Shown here: piece after piece, positions 58,545 to 64,000 of the stretch
How the letters are laid out: the number at the start of each line of letters is the position of its first letter
How positions within the stretch are numbered: the stretch's first letter is position 1
Source of the DNA: Lentzea jiangxiensis
GTDB taxonomy: Bacteria; Actinomycetota; Actinomycetes; Mycobacteriales; Pseudonocardiaceae
Direction: 5' to 3'
Length of the DNA stretch: 64,000 nucleotides
Assembly: GCF_900104175.1 (NCBI RefSeq)
Contig: NZ_FNIX01000009.1
Coordinates: 1 to 64,000 of the forward strand
Notes under the pieces: model-generated
The model's database searches: none
Seen by the model: only the letters and a program-made list of their open reading frames with translations
Told to the model about the DNA's origin: nothing
Program-made: the position numbers and the translations under genes

Positions 58545-59432
58545 TCAGGCGGTCTGCGAAGGCTCCACCAGCGCACGCAGCCGGGGAGGCATCCTCTTCT
58601 CCAGCCCGTACGGTTCGAGGTGCGCCTGCAGCACGCCCGTGAACGCCCGCTCCACGGAAGCGGTGTCCCAGTTGTCGCTCTCCAGGATCGGCTGCTTGAA
58701 GTACGGCTGGCCGACGATGTGCAGCTGCCGGCCGTTGCACCGGACGACCTGCCCGGTGATGCCCTCGGCGCGGTCCGAGAGCAGGAACAGCACCAGCGGC
58801 GCCACCTTGCCCGGCGTGCGGTCGGCCGGGATGGCGCGCAGGGAGCGTTCCGACTTCCACACCATCCGCGTGTGCGCGACGGGGCACACGGCGTTGACGC
58901 GGATGCCTTCCGGCTCGAGGTCGAGCGCCCACGAGTAGCTCAGCGAGGCCACCGCGCCCTTGGTCGCCGAATAGGTGGCCAGTTTGCGCTGGCCGAACGA
59001 GGCACCGGAGGAAATGTTGATGATGGAACCACCGCCGGAAGCGCGCATCGCCCGCATCGCGGCAATTCCGGTGTAGATGACGCCGAGGACGTTCACCTCG
59101 ACCACGTTCCTGATCGTCTCGGGATCGTCTTCCCAGGGCGCGGTCTCGTAGTTCAGGCCCGCGTTGTTCACCAAACCGTCGACGCGGCCGAATTCGTCGA
59201 CGCAGAGCTCCACGATCTTGGCGGCCTCGCTGGGATCGGCGACCGTGTGGGTGGAGGCGACCGCGCGGCCGCCGAACTCGCGGATGTGTTCCGCGACCCG
59301 TTCTGCCAGGTCACCGTCGTTGTCGTTGACCACCACCGACGCGCCCGCGAGGGCCGCGTGCATGGCGTAGGCCTCACCCAGCCCCCGGCCCGCTCCCGTG
59401 ATGACGACCGCTTTTCCGTCCAGGATCCCCAT
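58545..59432 (-). CDS. Short-chain dehydrogenase/reductase, 295 aa
   Basis: Classical SDR: cofactor loop TGAGRGLGEAYA, NNAG (VNNAGLNYE), catalytic Ser in INISSGAS and YSATK (Tyr-x3-Lys). A C-terminal extension of about 45 residues follows the usual core, as in peroxisomal multifunctional-enzyme-like or Rv3224-type reductases. GAAAGAGAG precedes the ATG at 59432. The preceding 200 nt to the SUKH gene and the following 270 nt hold no other gene except a terminator. Confidence 0.92.
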   Translation of the reverse strand: MGILDGKAVVITGAGRGLGEAYAMHAALAGASVVVNDNDGDLAERVAEHIREFGGRAVASTHTVADPSEAAKIVELCVDEFGRVDGLVNNAGLNYETAPWEDDPETIRNVVEVNVLGVIYTGIAAMRAMRASGGGSIINISSGASFGQRKLATYSATKGAVASLSYSWALDLEPEGIRVNAVCPVAHTRMVWKSERSLRAIPADRTPGKVAPLVLFLLSDRAEGITGQVVRCNGRQLHIVGQPYFKQPILESDNWDTASVERAFTGVLQAHLEPYGLEKRMPPRLRALVEPSQTA

Positions 59433-59658
59433 TGCACGCTCTCTTTCACTCGGACGGCGGTTTCCCGGAAGCCCCCTGTGGTCCTTGTAGCCGCCTTCGA
59501 CAAGCGTGCGGACGTTCCGAAGGCCCGAAGCACATGTTTCGACGAGATGTCGCTGCCGAGCGCCCAGTGGTGAGGCGAGTTCGGCAGAGCAGATGACCTC
59601 TACTGATCGGCCTTTTGGACCCGAGCCCTTTGTCCTAACCCGATCGAGTGACACGACA

Positions 59659-59690
59659 AAGGCCGCCTCCCCGCGTGGGAAGGCGGCCTT
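59659..59690 (-). terminator. Terminator of the ABC transporter operon
   Basis: AAGGCCGCCT (59659-59668) pairs with AGGCGGCCTT (59681-59690) across a 12-nt loop, 14 nt downstream of the SugC-like stop on the minus strand, followed there by TTTGTC. Confidence 0.85.
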
Positions 59691-59703
59691 CAGAAACGAG
59701 GAT

Positions 59704-60888
59704 TCACCGTTCCGTGTAAGTCAGGTTCCTGCCGTTGGACGGGTCGAAGAGCTGGATCTTGTCCGCGTCGAACCAGATGTCCGCCGAGGCGCCTTCCACC
59801 GCGCCGGACGCCGACGACAGCCGCGTCACCAGCGAGATGCCGTCACCCGGCACGTCGTCCGACCCCGCGTCCGCCGCGAGCTCCTGGAGCTCGGCCGAGG
59901 CCGCCTGCTCTCCCGTGAGGTTGAAGTAGGCGTACTTGTCCGAGCCCATCGACTCCAGCACGTCCACCTGGTGCGTGAACTTGCCGCCCGCCGACAGCTT
60001 CGCCGGCTCGACCAGCGCCGCGTCCTCGAAGTGCTCCGGGCGGATGCCCAGGATCACCTCGCGGGGCGCGTCGGCGGCCTCGACGAGCTGCCTGATCCGG
60101 TCCGTCAGCGTCACGTCGCCGATGATCGACCGCAGCGCGCCGTTCTCCAGCGTCGCCGGCACGAAGTTCATCGACGGGGAGCCGATGAAGCCCGCGACGA
60201 ACAGGTTCGCCGGCTGGTCGTAGAGGAACTGCGGCGCGCCGATCTGCTGCACGACACCACCGCGCATGACGACGACGCGGTCGCCGAGGGTCATCGCCTC
60301 GGTCTGGTCGTGCGTCACGTACACCGTGGTGGTGCCGAGCTGCTTCTGCAGGCGCGACACCGAGGTGCGCATCTGCACGCGGAGCTTGGCGTCCAGGTTG
60401 GACAGCGGCTCGTCCATCAGGAACGCCTTGGGGCTGCGCACGATCGCGCGGCCCATCGCCACGCGCTGCCGCTGGCCACCGGACAGGTTGGACGGCTTGC
60501 GGTCGAGGTGCTGCGAGAGGTCGAGGATCTCCGCCGCCTCCTTGACCTTCTTCTCGACGGTGGCGTTGTCGACCTTGGCCAGCCGCAACGGGAAGGCCAT
60601 GTTCTCCTTCACCGTCATGTGCGGGTACAGCGCGTAGGACTGGAACACCATCGCGATGTCGCGGTCCTTGGGCGCCTTCTCGTTGACCCGCTGCCCGCCG
60701 ATGCGCAGCTCACCGTCGGTGATGTCCTCCAGGCCCGCGATCATGTTGAGCGTGGTGGACTTCCCGCAGCCGGACGGTCCGACCAGGATGATGAACTCGC
60801 CGTCGGCGATCTCCAGGTTGACCTCCTGCACGGCCAGCGCGCCGTCGGGGTACCTCTTGGTCACCTTGTCCAGAACGATCTCTGCCAT
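59704..60888 (-). CDS. sugC: SugC-like ABC transporter ATPase, 394 aa
   Basis: MalK/UgpC-type ATPase with regulatory C-terminal domain. Walker A GPSGCGKST, signature LSGGQRQRVAMGRA, Walker B FLMDEPLSNLD, switch VTHDQ; the C-terminal half (about 240-390) is the OB-fold TOBE domain. Length equals SugC of M. tuberculosis (393 aa). It lies 8 nt after the SugB-like permease in lpqY-sugA-sugB-sugC order. Cytoplasmic side of the inner membrane. Confidence 0.93.
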   Translation of the reverse strand: MAEIVLDKVTKRYPDGALAVQEVNLEIADGEFIILVGPSGCGKSTTLNMIAGLEDITDGELRIGGQRVNEKAPKDRDIAMVFQSYALYPHMTVKENMAFPLRLAKVDNATVEKKVKEAAEILDLSQHLDRKPSNLSGGQRQRVAMGRAIVRSPKAFLMDEPLSNLDAKLRVQMRTSVSRLQKQLGTTTVYVTHDQTEAMTLGDRVVVMRGGVVQQIGAPQFLYDQPANLFVAGFIGSPSMNFVPATLENGALRSIIGDVTLTDRIRQLVEAADAPREVILGIRPEHFEDAALVEPAKLSAGGKFTHQVDVLESMGSDKYAYFNLTGEQAASAELQELAADAGSDDVPGDGISLVTRLSSASGAVEGASADIWFDADKIQLFDPSNGRNLTYTER

Positions 60889-60896
60889 TGGTCAAC

Positions 60897-61742
60897 TCAC
60901 CCCTTGACGGCGCCGGAGGTCAGGCCGGCGACGATCCGGCGCTGGAAGAACAACACGAAGAGGATGATCGGGATGGTGATGACCACGGCGGCCGCCGCGA
61001 TCGACCCGGCCGGGTCCTCGAACTGCGAGCTGCCGGTGAAGAACGACAGCGCCACCGGCACGGTCCGCGACTGCTCGGTCGAGGTGAGCGAGATCGCGAA
61101 CAGGAAGTCGTTCCAGCAGAAGATGAACACGAGGATCGCCGTCGTGAACACACCCGGTGCCGCGAGCGGTGCGATGACCCGCCGGAACGCCTGCCCCGGC
61201 GTCGCGCCGTCCATCTTCGCCGCCTTCTCGAGCTCCCAGGGGATCTCGCGGAAGAACGCCGACAGCGTGTAGATCGCGAGCGGCAGCGCGAACGTGATGT
61301 ACGGCAGGATCAGGCCGGGCCACGTGTCGAACAGGCCGAGCGAGCGCTCGATCTCGAACAGCGGGGACACCAGCGAGACCTGCGGGAACATCGCGATCAG
61401 CAGCGAGACGCCCACCAGCAGGTTCTTGCCGGGGAAGTCGAGCCGCGCGATGGCGTAGGCGGCCATCGTGCCGAACACCACGGCGATCGTGGTCGCGATG
61501 AGCGCGATGCCGATGGAGTTGATCAACGCCCGCGTGAACTCGGACGTCGAGAAGATGTTCTGGTAGTTCTCGAGACTCCACTCGCGGGGGATGAAGTTGC
61601 CGTCCGCCAGCGTCGCCGAGGACTTGAACGACAACGACACGATCCACAGCACCGGCAACAGCGCGTAGATCACCACGACGGCGTTGAGCAGACCCCAGCC
61701 GACCTTCTTGCCGGTGGTCTCCGCTCCTCCGATTCCAGCCAT
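60897..61742 (-). CDS. sugB: SugB-like ABC sugar permease, 281 aa
   Basis: MalG-type permease with six TM helices; EAA loop is [26 protein letters not shown]. The ATG at 61742 overlaps the upstream permease stop by one base (TGATG). C-terminus ends GAVKG, typical of family members. Works with SugA and the ATPase to import the sugar bound by the lipoprotein. Confidence 0.92.
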   Translation of the reverse strand: MAGIGGAETTGKKVGWGLLNAVVVIYALLPVLWIVSLSFKSSATLADGNFIPREWSLENYQNIFSTSEFTRALINSIGIALIATTIAVVFGTMAAYAIARLDFPGKNLLVGVSLLIAMFPQVSLVSPLFEIERSLGLFDTWPGLILPYITFALPLAIYTLSAFFREIPWELEKAAKMDGATPGQAFRRVIAPLAAPGVFTTAILVFIFCWNDFLFAISLTSTEQSRTVPVALSFFTGSSQFEDPAGSIAAAAVVITIPIILFVLFFQRRIVAGLTSGAVKG

Positions 61743-62698
61743 CAGCGCTTCCCCCCGTCGTCACTGCCGGGGGCAGCGGTGCCGAAGAGCTTGATGAACA
61801 CGAACGCGATGATCGCGACCATGATGAAGATCAGCACGGACATGGTCGACCCGATGCCGAGGTTCAAGCCCTTGATGAGGTTGTTGTAGGTCAGCATCGA
61901 CACCGACGACGTGCCCTGCGAACCCGCGGTAAGCACGAAGAGGTTGTCGAAGATGCGGAACGCGTCGAGCGTGCGGAACAGCAGTGCCACGAGGATCGCC
62001 GGCTTCATGATCGGCACGGTGATCTTGATGAACCGCTGCCACCCGCTCGCGCCGTCCATCGCGGCGGCCTTGAGCAGGTCGTCCGGCACCAGTGCCAGGC
62101 CCGCCATCAGCAGCAGGGCCATGAACGGCGTGGTCTTCCAGATCTCCGCGAGACCCACGACCATCAGCGCCGGGATCTTCTCGGTCAGCACGGGCTCGCC
62201 GCCGAGCGCCTCGGCGAGGTAGCCGGTGCCGGGCGTCCAGGCGAAGCGCCAGGAGAACGCGGCCACGACCGTGACGATGCCGTACGGGATCAGCGTCGTC
62301 GTGCGGACGATGCCGCGGCCGACCAACGCGCGGTGCATGATCAGCGCGAGCGACATGCCCAGCACCAGTTCGATCGCGACGGTCACGACCGTGAGCAGCA
62401 CCGTCACCCACACCGCGTTCCACCAGTACGGGCTGCTGAGCACGGTGACGTAGTTGTCGAACCAGATCCACTCGGTGCGGTCCGGGAACTTGAGGTCGAA
62501 CCTCTGCATCGACAGCAGCAGCGAGTAGAGGATCGGCCAGCCCGTCACCGCGACCATGGTGAGCGCGGCGGGCGCGCAGAGCAGCCAGCCGAGCTTGCGC
62601 TCGGCCTTCTTGCCCTCGCTCAGCGCCTTCTTCCTGGGCGCGACCGGCGCCGGCGAGGCACCGGCGGTCGCGGTGTTCTCCGTCGTCGCATGACTCAC
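61742..62698 (-). CDS. sugA: SugA-like ABC sugar permease, 318 aa
   Basis: MalF-type permease; six TM helices and EAA loop [26 protein letters not shown]. The N-terminal cytoplasmic tail (about 35 residues) is Ala/Pro/Lys-rich. The GTG at 62698 overlaps the binding-protein stop (GTGA, 62695-62698); the longer frame to 62989 runs inside that gene. Confidence 0.92.
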   Translation of the reverse strand: MSHATTENTATAGASPAPVAPRKKALSEGKKAERKLGWLLCAPAALTMVAVTGWPILYSLLLSMQRFDLKFPDRTEWIWFDNYVTVLSSPYWWNAVWVTVLLTVVTVAIELVLGMSLALIMHRALVGRGIVRTTTLIPYGIVTVVAAFSWRFAWTPGTGYLAEALGGEPVLTEKIPALMVVGLAEIWKTTPFMALLLMAGLALVPDDLLKAAAMDGASGWQRFIKITVPIMKPAILVALLFRTLDAFRIFDNLFVLTAGSQGTSSVSMLTYNNLIKGLNLGIGSTMSVLIFIMVAIIAFVFIKLFGTAAPGSDDGGKR

Positions 62699-63948
62699 GG
62701 CAGCACCCCCTTCGAGTCCAGAGCGTCCTGCAGCTCCTTGCGCAGCCTGTCCGCCGTGGCCTGCGGGTCGATGCTCGCGGGCGGCGACAGGATCGTGGAG
62801 ATGACCGTCGAGACGTTCTGGTAGGCGGGCGTGCGCGGCCGCACACTCGCGTTCTTCAGCGTCTCCTTGATGTCGTCGCGCATCGGGTACGCCTCGGCCA
62901 TCTCGGGCTCGTCGTAGACGGCCTCGATGGTCGGCGGCACACCGTCCTTGAGCGCGGCGAGCTTCTGGTTCTCCGCGCTGCGCAAGCACAACACCGCGTC
63001 GAACGACTCGTCCGGCTTCGTGGTGAAGTTGCTGACGGCGTAGTTGATCCCACCGACGGTGACCTTCGACTGGTCACCGCTCACGGCGGGGTACAGGGCC
63101 CACTTGAAGTTCTTCGCGAACTCCGGCTTCTTCTGCGCCGCCGCGTAGACGTACGGCCAGTTGAGCTGGAACGCCGCGCTGCCGCCCTCCATGGCGAGGC
63201 GCGCGTTGTCCTCGGCCGCGTTGGAGAACGACGGGTCGATCGCCTTCGACGTGGCGAGCTTCTTCAACGCCGACAACGCTTCCACGGCCTTGTCGTCGAC
63301 GATGGCCTTGGTGCCGTTCTCGTCGAGGATCGTGCCGCCGTTGGAGTTGACGAGCGTGTTGTACAGCACGACGAGCCCCTCGTACTGCTTGCCCTGCGCG
63401 ACGATCTGACCGGGCTTCCCTTCCGCCACCAGCGCCTCGGCCATGGAGATCATCTCGTCCCACGTCTTGGGCGGCGTGGGAACCAGGTCTGAGCGGTACC
63501 ACAGGAGCTGGACGTTGGTGTTGTCCGGAGCCCCGTACAGCTTGCCCTCGTAGGTCGCCGTGTCGAGCGGCGTCTTCAGCGTGCCGGACTCCACCTGCGA
63601 CTTGACGGAGCCGGTGAACTCCCTGATCCAGCCCGCCTTCGCGAGCTCCGCGGTCCACGTGACGTCCAGCGCGAGGACGTCCATGCTGTCGTCCTCGGCC
63701 GCGAGTCTGCGCACCATCTGCTCGCGCTGGCCGTCGGCCTCGCGCGGCAGCTTGTTGTAGACGATGTTGTAACGCCCGCCAGCCTTCGCGTTGCAGCTGT
63801 CCACGATGGCCTGGAAGTTCTCCTGCGGGTACTTGTAGACGTTCACGGTGATGCCCTGGTCGCCAGACCCGCACGCCGTGAGGGTTCCTGCCGCGAGCAC
63901 CGCGGCCCCCACACCGGCCGCGAGTCGATAGCGCCTTGTCGCACCCAT
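62695..63948 (-). CDS. lpqY: LpqY-like sugar-binding lipoprotein (probable trehalose importer), 417 aa
   Basis: Signal peptide with lipobox LTAC (Cys26). The mature part matches mycobacterial LpqY in many blocks: MDVLALDVTWTAELAKAGW, NVQLLWYRSDLV, GLVVLYNTLV, KVTVGGINYAVS and the C-terminal ILSPPASIDPQATADRL and GVLP. LpqY-SugABC imports trehalose recycled from the cell wall; here the substrate is inferred from similarity. First gene of the operon; the 52 nt after the start to the window edge hold GGGAGGCAGG-type purine-rich sequence that may be its ribosome binding site. Confidence 0.92.
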   Translation of the reverse strand: MGATRRYRLAAGVGAAVLAAGTLTACGSGDQGITVNVYKYPQENFQAIVDSCNAKAGGRYNIVYNKLPREADGQREQMVRRLAAEDDSMDVLALDVTWTAELAKAGWIREFTGSVKSQVESGTLKTPLDTATYEGKLYGAPDNTNVQLLWYRSDLVPTPPKTWDEMISMAEALVAEGKPGQIVAQGKQYEGLVVLYNTLVNSNGGTILDENGTKAIVDDKAVEALSALKKLATSKAIDPSFSNAAEDNARLAMEGGSAAFQLNWPYVYAAAQKKPEFAKNFKWALYPAVSGDQSKVTVGGINYAVSNFTTKPDESFDAVLCLRSAENQKLAALKDGVPPTIEAVYDEPEMAEAYPMRDDIKETLKNASVRPRTPAYQNVSTVISTILSPPASIDPQATADRLRKELQDALDSKGVLP

Positions 63949-64000
63949 CGGCCCTGCCTCCTTCCCGACTGCACGGAGGAGCCAGACCGCAGCGCGCCCG

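Overview
The window is very GC-rich, gene-dense actinobacterial chromosome. Its gene content (adnAB, lpqY-sugABC, moeZ, a DUF574 methyltransferase, NnaR-type nitrite regulator) and many start codons lacking a Shine-Dalgarno sequence point to a mycelial member of the Pseudonocardiaceae (Lentzea/Saccharothrix/Amycolatopsis-like). This is an inference from family content; no rRNA or other taxonomic marker is present. No tRNA, rRNA, CRISPR array or intact mobile element was recognised; the left edge cuts an IS481-type transposase.

The backbone from about 4 to 45 kb follows the order I know from the M. tuberculosis Rv3200c-Rv3212 block: K+ channel, AdnB, AdnA, an alkyltransferase-like protein, a TIGR02569 protein, MoeZ, a DUF3152 protease-like protein, a TetR regulator, a DUF3107 protein, a ferritin-like protein, a DEAD-box helicase and a beta-propeller-like membrane protein. 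Three cargo blocks interrupt it. (1) 14.3-21.9 kb: two paralogous PAS-GGDEF-EAL proteins with degenerate active sites flank a SAM methyltransferase, a cytochrome P450 and a secreted hydrolase; both paralogues carry the same 28-bp upstream element. (2) 22.9-32.4 kb: a complete nitrate-assimilation cluster (nitrate reductase, flavoprotein electron donor, NarK transporter, NirB, NirD, the NnaR regulator with a HemD-like domain, and a CbiX-like chelatase), all on one strand and mostly joined by 4-nt overlaps. (3) 37.5-40.2 kb: an AurF-like diiron oxygenase and a hydrolase, divergent from a TetR regulator and a DUF4873 protein, with a GTTAC repeat array between.

The left end (0.3-7.5 kb) holds a two-component system beside its probable secreted target, an M20 peptidase translationally coupled to a K+ channel, and small membrane or hypothetical proteins. 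The right end (45-64 kb) is mixed housekeeping: a stand-alone Fe-S RecB-type nuclease, ArsC-like, MarC, PHP phosphoesterase, NUDIX, two DUF2332 paralogues, MaoC hydratase, CorA preceded by a possible leader peptide, a tandem pair of small membrane proteins, an overlapping phosphoesterase/ParB-like pair, a double SMI1/KNR4 protein and an SDR. It closes with a trehalose-type ABC importer (lpqY-sugA-sugB-sugC order).

At least eleven genes have a TANNNT hexamer 6-8 nt upstream of the start codon and no ribosome binding site, consistent with leaderless transcripts; several predicted starts were placed on that basis. Everything here comes from reading the sequence; family names are by recognised motifs and remembered synteny, not by database search.
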